From contig SIBR01000001.1 in NCBI GenBank assembly GCA_009695065.1, positions 1 through 64,000 of the forward strand: 64,000 nt of DNA, read 5' to 3'. This document shows, piece after piece, positions 7,502 through 18,718 of this stretch (position 1 is the stretch's first letter; each line of letters opens with the position of its first letter). The position numbers and the translations under genes are program-made. Below the pieces are notes generated by a model. The model saw only the letters and a program-made list of their open reading frames with translations. It had not been told where the DNA came from and ran no database searches. The DNA comes from Opitutus sp. Lineage in GTDB: Bacteria; Verrucomicrobiota; Verrucomicrobiae; Opitutales; Opitutaceae.

Positions 7502-8812
7502 TCACGGCACCTTTTCGGACAAAACCGACCGTACGTCGCCCCGAGTCCGGGCTAGTTCCACCCGGCTAAGGTTGTACTGGTAGACCGCTTCGACAAAATT
7601 GTCGTCCGCGATGGCCAGGCGGTTCTGCGCCTCGACGACCTCCCGGTTGTCGGCCACTCCCTGCCGGTAGCGCTGCTGCGCCAGCCGGAGTTCCTCCTGG
7701 GCGAGCTGGAGATTTTTGTCCGCCACGGTGATTTGCGCGTTGCGGGATCCCGCATCCTGCAATGCCAGCCGCAACTCGGACGTGATCTGCAGCTCCAAAT
7801 TGTGTACGCGGGCGGCTTGGGCGCGCTGGCGCGACAAGGCGATCCGCCGGTTAGCCCCGTTGCGCAGGCCGTCGAAAACCGGGACGCTCAACCCGACGCC
7901 TGCCGACCACTGCTCCTGCTTGGAATTGTCGTCGAAATTGGCCGAAGCGTAGCCGTAGGTTCCGGTCAGTGAAAGAGTCGGCAGCCGCTCGAACTTGGAG
8001 CTCCGCACGTCGATCTGGATTTGTTCGAGCGTTTTCTGGGCCGCGAGGTAGTCTGCCCGCTTCTCGAATGCCGTCTTTTCGTCGGAAAACGTGAAAAGCG
8101 TCGCATCCGCCCGGCGCACCTGAAAATCAGCCAGTTTCAGCTGACCACCCGATTCAAGGTCGAGGATGCGCTTGAGCAGCAGTTCGCTTTGGTAAAGTAC
8201 CGTCACCTGCTGCAACCGCGCCTGCTCCGCTTGGGCCACCTGGGCCTCCGCGCGGGTGACGTCGATCTGGGTGGCAACCCCGGCGGCGAGTTGGTTGCGC
8301 GCAAGTTCCAGCAACGCCCGCGCCCGCGCGATGTTGGCGTCCAGCACGTCCAGCCGGCGGAGATTCCGCAGATTGGCAAAATAGCTTTGTGCCACGCTGG
8401 TCATGATATCCTGCACCACCGCCTGATAGTTCGCCTCGGCCACCTGGGCACCGGTCTTCGCTCCTCGCAGCGCGGAGAGTCGTTGCATGTTTAACAACGG
8501 ATAATTGCCCGAGAGCAACCCGTCGAACCGGCTGGCTGGCCGGCCCGACGCCACGACCACGGTCGCAATGCTGACGCCCTGCGATCGCCGCTGCTGCAGG
8601 GACGCATCGACAAGCGGCATCACGCCGGCGCGCTGCTGGTTGACCACCTCGAAGGCCTGCGCGGCGGCCTCCCGGCTGAGCAGCACGGTGACGCTGACTC
8701 TCTCGACCGAGGCGAGTGCCTGTTCGAGGGTCAGGTTGACCGGCTCCCCTGCGCGCAAGGGCACCGCCAGGATCATGGAAACGAGAAGAAGTAGGGTTTG
8801 GGATATGCGCAT
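7502..8812 (-). CDS. TolC-family outer membrane efflux protein
   Basis: The 436-residue product starts with a signal peptide (MRISQTLLLLVSMILAVPLRA) and consists largely of long Ala/Gln/Glu-rich helices, in the two-fold repeat pattern of TolC-type outer-membrane channels. Helical motifs such as VAEANYQAVVQDIMTSVAQSYF and AEAQVAQAEQARLQQV, and the second-repeat RYRQGVADNREVVEAQNRLA, are typical of the family. Such proteins form the exit duct for tripartite efflux or secretion systems. No membrane-fusion protein or RND/ABC pump gene is adjacent, so the partner must be encoded elsewhere. It is divergent from nadE, with 111 bases between the starts. Confidence 0.92.
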   Translation of the reverse strand: MRISQTLLLLVSMILAVPLRAGEPVNLTLEQALASVERVSVTVLLSREAAAQAFEVVNQQRAGVMPLVDASLQQRRSQGVSIATVVVASGRPASRFDGLLSGNYPLLNMQRLSALRGAKTGAQVAEANYQAVVQDIMTSVAQSYFANLRNLRRLDVLDANIARARALLELARNQLAAGVATQIDVTRAEAQVAQAEQARLQQVTVLYQSELLLKRILDLESGGQLKLADFQVRRADATLFTFSDEKTAFEKRADYLAAQKTLEQIQIDVRSSKFERLPTLSLTGTYGYASANFDDNSKQEQWSAGVGLSVPVFDGLRNGANRRIALSRQRAQAARVHNLELQITSELRLALQDAGSRNAQITVADKNLQLAQEELRLAQQRYRQGVADNREVVEAQNRLAIADDNFVEAVYQYNLSRVELARTRGDVRSVLSEKVP

Positions 8813-8923
8813 GGCTCGGTTACTAGAAATCGTGGTGCCTGACGTGAGTGCAAGCCATCGGTTGCGTGCGTTGTCGAGTTGTCAGCTTTCGGAAAGACGT
8901 TCACGTTCTCAAATTTAACCCTC

Positions 8924-10591
8924 ATGCGCCTCGGCCTCGCCCAGCTTAACCCGATCGTCGGTGACCTTGCCGGCAACCGCCGCAAGATCCTCGATGCCTA
9001 TGCCGCCCTCGTGGCACAGGGCGCCGAACTCGTCGTCTTTCCCGAGCTGGCGGTCTGCGGCTACCCGCCGCGGGACTTGCTGTTCAAGCGACGCTTTGTC
9101 TCCGATGTCGCCGACTCTCTTGCCGAGATCGCCGCCGCGGTCGGTGCGGTTCCCGCCTTGATTGGCACCGTGGAGGCCAACCCGGCGGGTCGAGGCCGGC
9201 CTTTTTTCAACTCCGCCGCCTTTTGCTATCGCGGCAAGGTCGCCGCCGTCGCCCGCAAGTGCCTCCTGCCGACTTATGACGTTTTCGACGAGGATCGCTA
9301 CTTCGAATCCGCCACGTCCCCAACCGTCGTCGAACACGCCGGGCATCGGATTGGCATCACCATTTGCGAGGACATTTGGACCCACCCCATGATCAGCACG
9401 CACCGACTTTACAGCGGCCGCATGCCGATCGAACAGCTCGCCGACCTAAAATGCGATTTCATGGTCAACCTGTCCGCCAGTCCATGGCACAGCACCAAGG
9501 GGAATCTTCGCCAGAACCTCGTCGTGGCCGATTCCGCCCGCGCCCTTGGCGTGCCCGTGGCCTACGTCAATTGCGTCGGTGGCAACGACGAACTGATCTT
9601 CGATGGGCGCAGTCTTGTCTGCGACGCGCAGGGGCGTGTCATCGCCGGCCTCGCCGCTTTCGCCGAGGATCAGCGCGTGGTCGACGTCCGGTTCCAAAGC
9701 ACTTCCGCGCCCTTCGAGGCCCCCGTGCTGCACCCCACGTTCGCGCGGGATGAGCTGGAAGACATGTTCGAGGCGCTGGTGATGGGTCTGCGCGATTATG
9801 CACACAAGAGCGGCTTCAAGCAGGCGCTGATCGCCCTTTCCGGCGGCATCGACTCCGCCGTCGTCGGCGTCATCGCCGCCGCCGCCTTCGGCCCGCAAAA
9901 CGTCATCGGCGTGTCCCTGCCGTCGTCCATTTCCTCCCGGCACTCGCGCGACGATGCGCGGATCCTCGCGCAGAACCTGGGCCTGCGGTTCGAAACCATT
10001 GCGATTGCCGATGCGGTGGCCGCCTGCGAGAAAGCGCTCGGCCCGCTGTTCGCCGGCCGGCCACGCGACGTGGCGGAGGAAAACATCCAGGCCCGCGTGC
10101 GCGGCGTGCTGATGATGGCGCTTTCGAACAAATTCGGCGCCATCCTTCTCACTACCGGCAACAAGAGCGAGATGGCCGTCGGCTACTGCACGCTCTACGG
10201 CGACATGTGCGGCGGCCTCGCGGTGATCAGCGATGTCTTCAAGACGCAGGTCTATGCCCTCGCCCGCTGGATTAACCGGGACCGGGAAATTATTCCGCTT
10301 TCGACGATCGAAAAGCCCCCGAGCGCGGAACTGCGACCCGACCAGACGGACCAGGATACGCTGCCGCCCTACGATATCCTCGACGGCATCTTGAAAGGCT
10401 ACGTGGAGGAAGGCCTATCGCGGCGCGATTTGCTCACCCAGGGTTTCGCTGAGTCCGTGGTCAACGAGATCGTGCGCAAGGTCGACCTCAACGAGTACAA
10501 GCGGAAGCAGGCCGCCCCCGGCCTGAAGATCACCCCCCTCGCCTTCGGTGTCGGCCGGCGGATTCCCATCGTGCAGAAATATGTGAGCTGA
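8924..10591 (+). CDS. nadE: Glutamine-dependent NAD+ synthetase
   Basis: NadE catalyses the last step of NAD biosynthesis, amidating nicotinic acid adenine dinucleotide with ammonia taken from glutamine. I start at ATG 8924 ([14 protein letters not shown]), giving 555 residues, the size of the two-domain bacterial form. The N-terminal nitrilase-like glutaminase shows the triad Glu41 (FPELAV), Lys112 (RKCLLP) and Cys148 (TICEDIW). The C-terminal synthetase carries the PP-loop SGGIDS at about residues 306-311 and [21 protein letters not shown]. It is therefore a fused, glutamine-using enzyme rather than the short ammonia-only form. hemL follows after a 140-base gap in which I see no gene. Confidence 0.97.
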   Translation: MRLGLAQLNPIVGDLAGNRRKILDAYAALVAQGAELVVFPELAVCGYPPRDLLFKRRFVSDVADSLAEIAAAVGAVPALIGTVEANPAGRGRPFFNSAAFCYRGKVAAVARKCLLPTYDVFDEDRYFESATSPTVVEHAGHRIGITICEDIWTHPMISTHRLYSGRMPIEQLADLKCDFMVNLSASPWHSTKGNLRQNLVVADSARALGVPVAYVNCVGGNDELIFDGRSLVCDAQGRVIAGLAAFAEDQRVVDVRFQSTSAPFEAPVLHPTFARDELEDMFEALVMGLRDYAHKSGFKQALIALSGGIDSAVVGVIAAAAFGPQNVIGVSLPSSISSRHSRDDARILAQNLGLRFETIAIADAVAACEKALGPLFAGRPRDVAEENIQARVRGVLMMALSNKFGAILLTTGNKSEMAVGYCTLYGDMCGGLAVISDVFKTQVYALARWINRDREIIPLSTIEKPPSAELRPDQTDQDTLPPYDILDGILKGYVEEGLSRRDLLTQGFAESVVNEIVRKVDLNEYKRKQAAPGLKITPLAFGVGRRIPIVQKYVS

Positions 10592-10731
10592 AGATGCGGC
10601 TGCCGGGAAACTGCTGGAGATTGCGGAACTTTGCCTCGCTCTTTGGACGGCTTGGATTGGCGCCACCGCGCTCGGAACATTAGTCTGGGCCAGTATGATT
10701 TTCTCATGGATATTCGAATTCTTAAGATCAC

Positions 10732-12015
<1,284 letters not shown>

Positions 12016-12062
12016 TTTCTCGCAATATCCGCTCAGACTGGGATCGTAACCCTGTAAGACGA

Positions 12063-13805
12063 ATGCGTCGCCTCCTTCATCTTCTTCTCGTTTGCGGTGC
12101 AATCATCACCGCTCGCGGTGCCCAGCCGGTCGACGCACCCCTCATTGCGCTCGACGAGCTCAAGCCGGGGCAGCACGGGGAAGTCTGGACCGTTTTCAAA
12201 GGTACGGAACCCGAAGCATTCACGGTCGAAGTCACCGGGGTGCTGCGCAACGCGCTCGGCCCTGGTAAATCGCTCATCCTTTGCCAGCTGACCGACCCAC
12301 GCGTCCAGAACATGGGCGCCGTGGCCGGCATGAGCGGGAGCCCGCTCTACGTCGAGGGCAAGCTCGCCGGCGCCCTCAGCTACCAGATCCAGCGTTTTGA
12401 GACGGTCCGCTACGCCGGCTTCACCCCTGCCGCCGACCTCGCCGAAGTGCGGGAAAAGGGCTCCCTCCAGTCGAACAATATCGTTTCGACCCACCCAGAC
12501 TCCTCGTCGCCCTACAAGGCTATGCAGCCCGTCTTCACGCTCGGCGGCCTCAGTCCGGTCGTGGCCGATCTGCTAGCGCCGAATTTCGCCGCCGTCGGTT
12601 TGGGCACCTTCTCCCTTGGCGGCAATAGCGTCGCGGCCACGCTCGCGACCCAGCCTTCCTCCGCCGGCATCGCCACGTTGCGTCCGGGTGCCGCAGTTGC
12701 GGTGGCGCTCGCCACCGGTGACATCACCTTGGCCGGCACCGGCACGGTCTCGCGGGTCGATGGCAAACATATCACGGCATTCGGCCACCCGATGCTCTCC
12801 CTTGGCGACGTGGCCCTGCCCATGTGCGCCGCGGAAATCGTCACCATCCTGCCGTCGAATATGCAGTCGATCAAAGTCGCCAACACCGGGCGCGTCATCG
12901 GCACCATTACTCAGGATCGCCTCTCGGCGATTTCCGGCACGCTCGGCGCCGGCCCCGAGATGATCGACGTGGACGTCACGGTCGACACGCACCGCCGTCC
13001 CCCGCGCACGCTCCATTTCTCGGTCGCCCGCCAGCAACAGCTCACGCCCGTGCTGGTCGCCGCAGGCGTCAGCCAGGCCATTCTTGGCTCCAACGACGCC
13101 GGCCTCGCCAACGGCTTCAAGCTTTCGAGCAATGTGAGTTTCCCGGCGGCCCAGAAGATCGCGTTTCAAACCCTTTATTCCGGACCGCAGGGCTTTGCGC
13201 AGGGGCTGAACGAATTCGTGCAGGGCCTCGCCGCCAATCTGCAGAATCCCTACGCCAAAACGTTCCCGGACCACGTCGCGTTCACCGTCGAGCCCCTCGA
13301 TGAAAATCCCGCGGTCACGCTCGACGTCTTCCAACTCTCCCGCACCAGCGCCCGCGCCGGCCAGGTGGTGCAGGCGACTGTCGCCTGGCGCGACTGGCAG
13401 GGCGACGCGCATCGCGAGATCATCGACCTCCCCATCGATCCGGCATGGACCGGAAAACAGCTCGAGGTCATTCTCGCCCCCGGCCGGGCGCTTGACGAAT
13501 TGACCGGACGGCCGCGTCTCATCGCTGCCTCCGAATTACGGAGCTTCGAGGCCTACCTCGCGGCAATGCGCGATGACCGACCCAGCGACGGCGTGTGCAT
13601 AGCGGTGGTCGAGAAGACATCGCTCTTCAGCGATCAGACGGTCGCCACCCCCGACGCGCCCGGCTCCATCGAGCGCATTGCGCGCGCCTCCGACGGCTCC
13701 CGGTTTCGCAAGCGGGATTCGCTCCTGCCGCTCTGGGAGCGCCACCTGCTTGGTGGCAAGCTGCTGACCACGATCATCCGACGGCCGTTGACGGTCGTCG
13801 ACTGA
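12063..13805 (+). CDS. Secreted protein with SpoIVB-type S55 peptidase domain
   Basis: I start at ATG 12063, which begins a clear signal peptide (MRRLLHLLLVCGAIITARGAQ); the upstream extension of the frame overlaps hemL and is unlikely. The 580-residue product contains the S55 serine motif VAGMSGSPLYVEGK (Ser91-Gly-Ser93) and the histidine motif HITAFGHPMLSLGD (His242). In Bacillus SpoIVB the histidine precedes the serine; here the serine is first, as I recall for S55-like proteins outside the Firmicutes, so catalytic activity is not certain. There is no PDZ domain visible. The C-terminal half (about 270-580) has no motif I recognise. Its likely location is the periplasm. A large secreted protein gene follows after 111 bases. 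Confidence 0.8.
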   Translation: MRRLLHLLLVCGAIITARGAQPVDAPLIALDELKPGQHGEVWTVFKGTEPEAFTVEVTGVLRNALGPGKSLILCQLTDPRVQNMGAVAGMSGSPLYVEGKLAGALSYQIQRFETVRYAGFTPAADLAEVREKGSLQSNNIVSTHPDSSSPYKAMQPVFTLGGLSPVVADLLAPNFAAVGLGTFSLGGNSVAATLATQPSSAGIATLRPGAAVAVALATGDITLAGTGTVSRVDGKHITAFGHPMLSLGDVALPMCAAEIVTILPSNMQSIKVANTGRVIGTITQDRLSAISGTLGAGPEMIDVDVTVDTHRRPPRTLHFSVARQQQLTPVLVAAGVSQAILGSNDAGLANGFKLSSNVSFPAAQKIAFQTLYSGPQGFAQGLNEFVQGLAANLQNPYAKTFPDHVAFTVEPLDENPAVTLDVFQLSRTSARAGQVVQATVAWRDWQGDAHREIIDLPIDPAWTGKQLEVILAPGRALDELTGRPRLIAASELRSFEAYLAAMRDDRPSDGVCIAVVEKTSLFSDQTVATPDAPGSIERIARASDGSRFRKRDSLLPLWERHLLGGKLLTTIIRRPLTVVD

Positions 13806-13916
13806 TTCAGCGGGACGATCGGTCAGCGTAGACGCTCGGTCATCGTCGATCCGCGAATCCCTTCCGGCGTCACGCTCCGCCTTGCTTTTCACGTCCAATC
13901 GCGTCCGTCTAGTTGG

Positions 13917-16208
13917 GTGTTCCGCGTGTCTTTTCCCTTCCTCGTGTCTCTTGGCGTTGCGACCACCGCTCTCGCCGAGCCACTCTCCAAAAAGACCGAC
14001 GTCGATTTTTTTCGCGATGTCCCCAGCCGCAATCTGAAGGGTCTCGCCACCCGTTCGGACGGCCGTCTCGTAGCCGGCCCAACGCTCGCGGAGATGCCGG
14101 GCACAACTCTCGCCGATCTGCTCTGGTGCGTCGAACCGACCAACGATCCCGCCAAATTTCTGCTCGGCACCGGTCCCGACGGCAAGATTGTCGAGATCGC
14201 GTTCAATGCCGGCTTCACGACCTTCACCGCCCGTGAGCTCGCGAAGCTCGATGATCCACAGGTCTTCGCCCTGAAGCACCTCCGCGACGAAACCGTTCTC
14301 GCCGGCACGTCACCCAAGGGTGCCGTCAGCCTCATCCGCGATGGAAACACGGTCGCTCGTGCGGTGCTTCCCGTCGACTCGATCTTCGACTTTCTCCTGC
14401 TCGACGAAGGTGCCGTGCTCGCCGCAACCGGCAACCCCGGCCGGATCTATCGAATCGATCTGAAGAAATTCGCCGCCAGCGGTTCGAATTCCGACAAGCT
14501 CACCGACGCCAAGCTTCTCGCCGACCGCGGCATCACGCTCTTCGGCGAAATCCGCGATCGGAATGTCCGTCGACTCGCCACGCTGCCGGATGGACGGATC
14601 GTTGCCGGCTCGGCGCCGAAGGGGAATATCTACACCTTTACGCGCACCGGCGGCGCGCCGTTCATTCTCCAGGAGAACCGCGATGCCGAGGTGACCGACC
14701 TCCTGTCCCAGCCCAATGGCGACTTCTACGCGACCATCGTTTTTTCCGTGAGCAGCGGCGAGTCGCGCATCACTCCTCCCCCGGCCACACGAACGGGGAA
14801 AGAATTGCCCGAGCCGCCCCCACCGGCGCAGGCCGAGAAATTCGGCGGCCGCAGCTCGGTCGTCTGGTTTCCGGCCAGCGGGTTCCCGGAAACCGTGGCC
14901 TCACGCAGTGGCGTCTCGTTCTACCGACTCGCCCGCCACGCCGATACCCTCGTCGTGGCCGGAGGCGAACAGGGCGATCTGCTCGGCGTCGATTTGAAGG
15001 CCCGATTGTCCCTGACTTTCGCCGGCAGCATTTCCTCCCAGTTGAACGGCCTGCTGCCCATCGCCGCCTCACACGGAAATTCCGCGACCGGAAAATTCCT
15101 CATCCTGCGCAACAATGCTCCGGGGCTTGCCGTGCTCGACTTCAACGCCGCCGGACCGCAGGAAGCGGAAACCCGTCGCCTAGACCTTGGAACACCCGCA
15201 CTCGTGGGGGCGCTACGCCTGAACCGGCTGCGCAATTTGACGGAGCGCAATCTCACCCTTGACCTCCGGGTCAGCAATGGCACCGACGACGTCGAGGGTT
15301 GGGGCGAGTGGACGGCGCTCAAAGCCGGTGCCGATGTCGGGTGGCGCACCGACGGCCTGCGCGGCCGTTACCTTAAGCTGCGCCTCCGGGTCGTGTCCAA
15401 CCCGCCGCCCGCTGTAACCGCTTCAACACTTCGCGCCGATTCCACCACCTTGGAAATCGACCGCGCCACGCTATTTTCCCTCCCGCAGAACCGCCGTCCA
15501 CTGTTACAGGACTTCCGCGTGCTCACGCCGAATTTCGGGCTCATCGTCGCCTCGGATCCCACGCCATCCGCCAACGTCGCGTTGAGCCAGCTGATGCAAT
15601 CAGCGCCGCGCGACGAGGACGGCAAGCGCAAGAGCAACTTCCTCAGCAGCCAGGTCGTGCCTTCTCCCGGTGCCCAGGTGGTGCTCTGGACCGTGACCGA
15701 TCCCGACAGCGACAACTTCCTCAGCACGTTCTCCATCCGGCGCGACGGCGATCCGGCGTGGATCGAGATCGCCGCCAACGTCCGCGAAAACCATGTGCAG
15801 TTTGATACCGCCCATCTGCCCGACGGGGTCTATTTCACCCGGCTCGTCGCGACGGAAACCGCCCCACGGCCCGTCGGCCAGCGTCTGACCCAGACGTTCG
15901 AGACCGACGACCTGATCATCGACCACACGCCGCCCGAGGTCCTCACCGCGACCGCCCAGCGCACCGCCACGGCGGTCGTCGTGAACGTGCACGGTCGCGA
16001 CCAGCTGTCGCTCCTCGACGGGATGGAGGTGGTGTTCAACAACGGGGTGCGCGAGACCGTCGAGCAACCGGTCGACGGCGTGCGTGACGGTCGCGAGGAA
16101 ACCTTCACGCTTGAGATCCCCTTGGCCCGCATCTCCAACGCCACCTCGCTTGAGGTGACACTCTACGACGCTGCAGGCAATGGCGCCGCGCGGCGGCTCA
16201 CTTGGTAG
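13917..16208 (+). CDS. Large secreted protein, probably beta-propeller
   Basis: The 763-residue product starts at GTG 13917 (MFRVSFPFLVSLGVATTALA, signal peptide), with a second GTG at 13926 as an alternative. After cleavage it has repeated short units such as GLATRSDGRLVAGPT, FLLGTGPDGKIVEIAF and RLATLPDGRIVAGSAPKGNIYTF, spaced like blades of a beta-propeller (about residues 40-370). A Pro-rich linker (PPPATRTGKELPEPPPP) interrupts this near residue 290. The C-terminal half resembles beta-sandwich or Ig-like modules (LRADSTTLEIDRATLF, FSIRRDGDPAWIEI, EVTLYDAAGNGAARRLTW). I do not recognise a named family. Its position after the S55-domain gene on the same strand suggests the two secreted proteins may work together. 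Confidence 0.75.
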   Translation: MFRVSFPFLVSLGVATTALAEPLSKKTDVDFFRDVPSRNLKGLATRSDGRLVAGPTLAEMPGTTLADLLWCVEPTNDPAKFLLGTGPDGKIVEIAFNAGFTTFTARELAKLDDPQVFALKHLRDETVLAGTSPKGAVSLIRDGNTVARAVLPVDSIFDFLLLDEGAVLAATGNPGRIYRIDLKKFAASGSNSDKLTDAKLLADRGITLFGEIRDRNVRRLATLPDGRIVAGSAPKGNIYTFTRTGGAPFILQENRDAEVTDLLSQPNGDFYATIVFSVSSGESRITPPPATRTGKELPEPPPPAQAEKFGGRSSVVWFPASGFPETVASRSGVSFYRLARHADTLVVAGGEQGDLLGVDLKARLSLTFAGSISSQLNGLLPIAASHGNSATGKFLILRNNAPGLAVLDFNAAGPQEAETRRLDLGTPALVGALRLNRLRNLTERNLTLDLRVSNGTDDVEGWGEWTALKAGADVGWRTDGLRGRYLKLRLRVVSNPPPAVTASTLRADSTTLEIDRATLFSLPQNRRPLLQDFRVLTPNFGLIVASDPTPSANVALSQLMQSAPRDEDGKRKSNFLSSQVVPSPGAQVVLWTVTDPDSDNFLSTFSIRRDGDPAWIEIAANVRENHVQFDTAHLPDGVYFTRLVATETAPRPVGQRLTQTFETDDLIIDHTPPEVLTATAQRTATAVVVNVHGRDQLSLLDGMEVVFNNGVRETVEQPVDGVRDGREETFTLEIPLARISNATSLEVTLYDAAGNGAARRLTW

Positions 16209-16241
16209 TGGGGCCGGCGCTTGGCTGCGCGCCCGCCGTGT

Positions 16242-17186
16242 TCACGCCCGGGGATGAGCCCTGGCGTAAATCTCTTTGAGGCGGGCCACGCTCACGTGGG
16301 TGTAAACTTGCGTCGTCGCGAGCTGCGCATGGCCGAGCAACTCCTGTACGAGCCGCAGGTCTGCGCCCGCGTTCAAGAGGTGCGTGGCATAGGAGTGCCG
16401 TAATTTGTGCGGCGTGAGATCGAGTGGCAGCCCGGCCAGCGCGAGGTAGCGTTTTAACATGAGCTGCACGGCCCGCACCGTCATCCGCGCACCATCGGGA
16501 TTCACCAGCACCGGGCTCGTCGGCGTCGTGCGCCGGGCGAATTGATCGCGAACTTTTACCAGCACCGCCCGCGCCATCTCTCCCAGCGGGCACAGACGCT
16601 CCTTGCGTCCCTTGCCCAGCACGCGCGCCACTCCGGTGTCGAAATCGACCGCGCCGTATTCCAGCCCGACGAGTTCGCTCACGCGCAAGCCGCCGCCGTA
16701 AAGCAGCTCCATTGCCAGGCGGTCCCGCCAGGCGGAATGCGCGTCGATACTGTCGTTTTCGAGCAGCCGCTGCGGGCCCGTGAGCAGCAGTTTCATCTGC
16801 TCTTCGGTGAGGAATTTCGGCAGCCGTTTTTCCAATTTCGGCAGCGGCACGCCGGCCAGGGGATTGCGGAACAACCGGCCGTGCCGCATCCAGAATTTGA
16901 AAAACGTCCGCAGGCCGGACGCATGATTATGCAGTGTCCGTCGATCGAAGCGCCGCTGGGCCTCGATCACGAAATCGCGCATTTCCCGTGTGCCGAGGGC
17001 AATCAGGCCCCGTTCCCACAGGCCCGCCCGGACCAGCCAGCCATAAAAGTCCTCGAAGGCCTGCCGGTAATTCCGGACGGTGTAGGCGGAATACCGCCGT
17101 TCCTTCGCGAGGAAATCTTCAAACGGCGTCCACCACTCCGTCAAAACGGCGGGCGGCGTGATGGCTTCGGTTTTGGCGACGGACAC
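16242..17186 (-). CDS. xerC: Tyrosine recombinase XerC
   Basis: XerC, with XerD, resolves chromosome dimers at dif. The 314-residue product (start GTG 17186) has the N-terminal SAM-like core-binding domain (about 15-105: AKERRYSAYTVRNYRQAFEDF) and the catalytic domain with the complete set Arg (GGLRVSEL), Lys (LGKGRKERLCP), His-x-x-Arg (HKLRHSYATHLL), His (LLGHAQLATTQ) and Tyr (QVYTHV). Length and the absence of any neighbouring attachment site or mobile gene argue for the housekeeping recombinase rather than an integrase. It converges with the large secreted protein gene, with 33 bases between the stops. Confidence 0.92.
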   Translation of the reverse strand: MSVAKTEAITPPAVLTEWWTPFEDFLAKERRYSAYTVRNYRQAFEDFYGWLVRAGLWERGLIALGTREMRDFVIEAQRRFDRRTLHNHASGLRTFFKFWMRHGRLFRNPLAGVPLPKLEKRLPKFLTEEQMKLLLTGPQRLLENDSIDAHSAWRDRLAMELLYGGGLRVSELVGLEYGAVDFDTGVARVLGKGRKERLCPLGEMARAVLVKVRDQFARRTTPTSPVLVNPDGARMTVRAVQLMLKRYLALAGLPLDLTPHKLRHSYATHLLNAGADLRLVQELLGHAQLATTQVYTHVSVARLKEIYARAHPRA

Positions 17187-17436
17187 GGTAGCCCGGATAT
17201 TCCGCAGGCGGGATCAGGTCGCAATCCAAGGATTTCCACCACTTCTACTTTGCGGCCGGCTGTCCAAGACCACGCCATCGTACCGGCAGCCACGGGTAGT
17301 GATAGGCCGCGACGTCCGCCAACCGATTGAACGCGAAGCTAAAATGTACGACAATTAAGTTTCCTGCTTGAGGTCTTCTTTCACCGTCCATGCTTTGAAC
17401 TGCCCCGGCTGTTCGTCCACGCTGCTCCCACCACCC

Positions 17437-18696
17437 ATGAATTCACCCGATCTCTCCCGCCGGGATTTTCTGCGCCTCGGGGCGGCCGGCACCGCCAGCG
17501 CCAAACTGATCGCGCCCCGGGTCCGCGCCGCCACCGCTGTTCCGGAAGCCGGGAAGGCTCCGGCCTTCCGCCCGTACATCACCTCGGATGATCAGTTCAT
17601 TGATGTGTCGCGCGGTAATCCCCCGCCCCACCAGCTGCCACAGGCGGGGCTCGCCGAAGCCGGACTCACGGCCGAAACTTGGCGGCTCGAAATCACCGCC
17701 GACCCGTTTGTCGAGTATCCGCACACCAAGATTCCGGCCACCTTGTCCAAGCCGCACACGATCGCCGACGGCACCGCCCTCGATTTGCCCGCCCTGATGG
17801 AACTGGGCCGCAAACATGAGGTGCATTACTTCAAGGCCATGCAGTGCCTCAACATCGAGGCGCCGCTCGGCCAGGGCGTGTGGACCGGCGTGCCGCTGCG
17901 CGAGGTGCTGCGCCAGTGCGGCAGGATGCTCGCCGTCCGCCGCATTTACTACTGGGGCTTTCACTACGACGATCCGAAGCAGATTTTTAAATCCTCGCTC
18001 AGCTACACGCAAGCGATGGAGACGCCCCCGGGCGCCCTGCCCGCGTTCGTCGCCTACAAGCTCAACGGCCGTCCGATCCCGCCCGAACGCGGCGGTCCCG
18101 TGCGCCTCGTGGTGCCGTGGTCGTACGGTTACAAGTCCATGAAATGGCTGCAGCACATTTTCGTCACCAGCGACCCGCGCAACTGGGACACCTATTCCGA
18201 GGCCAACAACGATCCCGATTCCTACCAGAAGACCGCCGCTTACGTGGACAAAGGCCCGGAGAAACTTTCCGCCGGCGACCCCGTTTATCTCACCGGGCAG
18301 GTGGTGTCCGGCCTCTCCGGCGTGCGACGCGTGGAGTACTGGGTGCGCCCGGTCTCAGGCGAAACGGGCCGGTTGGAGGACGACGATCCGGAGTTGCTGC
18401 GTGGACCGTGGACGCCGTGCGAACTCCAAACGCCGCCGGACTGGCCGCGCGTTCTTCCCGCCGGGCTGAAGCCCAATCAGCTGCTCGGTTTCGACCGCAT
18501 CACGGGCCAGCCACTCACGTGGCCGCTGCCCTACAGTATCACGCAATACTTCGCCGTCATCCGCGGCCTGAAACCCGGCCGCTACGAACTGCGCGCTCGA
18601 TCCGTGGACCTCAATGACATCGCCCAGCCCGAACCGCGCCCGATCCAGAAGACCGGCCGCAACGGCATCCAGGTGCGGCGCCTTGAAGTCGTGTGA
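17437..18696 (+). CDS. Molybdopterin oxidoreductase, sulfite oxidase family (SorA/YedY-like)
   Basis: I start at ATG 17437 because it gives a twin-arginine signal (LSRRDFLRLGAAGTASA, residues 7-22), indicating export of the folded cofactor-loaded enzyme. The 419-residue protein has the sulfite-oxidase-type Mo-pterin domain, with the likely Mo-ligating Cys137 in YFKAMQCLNIEAP and the family block PVRLVVPWSYGYKSMKWLQ (about 221-239). A C-terminal Mo-co dimerisation-like Ig domain follows from about residue 280 (VYLTGQVVSGLSGVRRVEYW). The size and the C-terminal domain fit SorA-type sulfite dehydrogenases better than the shorter MsrP/YedY. A c-type cytochrome gene 22 bases downstream would serve as electron acceptor. 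The true substrate is not shown by sequence. Confidence 0.82.
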   Translation: MNSPDLSRRDFLRLGAAGTASAKLIAPRVRAATAVPEAGKAPAFRPYITSDDQFIDVSRGNPPPHQLPQAGLAEAGLTAETWRLEITADPFVEYPHTKIPATLSKPHTIADGTALDLPALMELGRKHEVHYFKAMQCLNIEAPLGQGVWTGVPLREVLRQCGRMLAVRRIYYWGFHYDDPKQIFKSSLSYTQAMETPPGALPAFVAYKLNGRPIPPERGGPVRLVVPWSYGYKSMKWLQHIFVTSDPRNWDTYSEANNDPDSYQKTAAYVDKGPEKLSAGDPVYLTGQVVSGLSGVRRVEYWVRPVSGETGRLEDDDPELLRGPWTPCELQTPPDWPRVLPAGLKPNQLLGFDRITGQPLTWPLPYSITQYFAVIRGLKPGRYELRARSVDLNDIAQPEPRPIQKTGRNGIQVRRLEVV

Positions 18697-18718
18697 TCGG
18701 CCCGGCCCCGGCGCAGTC

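Noticed and set aside
16242..17186. Phage or island integrase
   Set aside because: Length and motifs fit housekeeping XerC, and there are no attachment repeats, tRNA gene or mobile genes around it.
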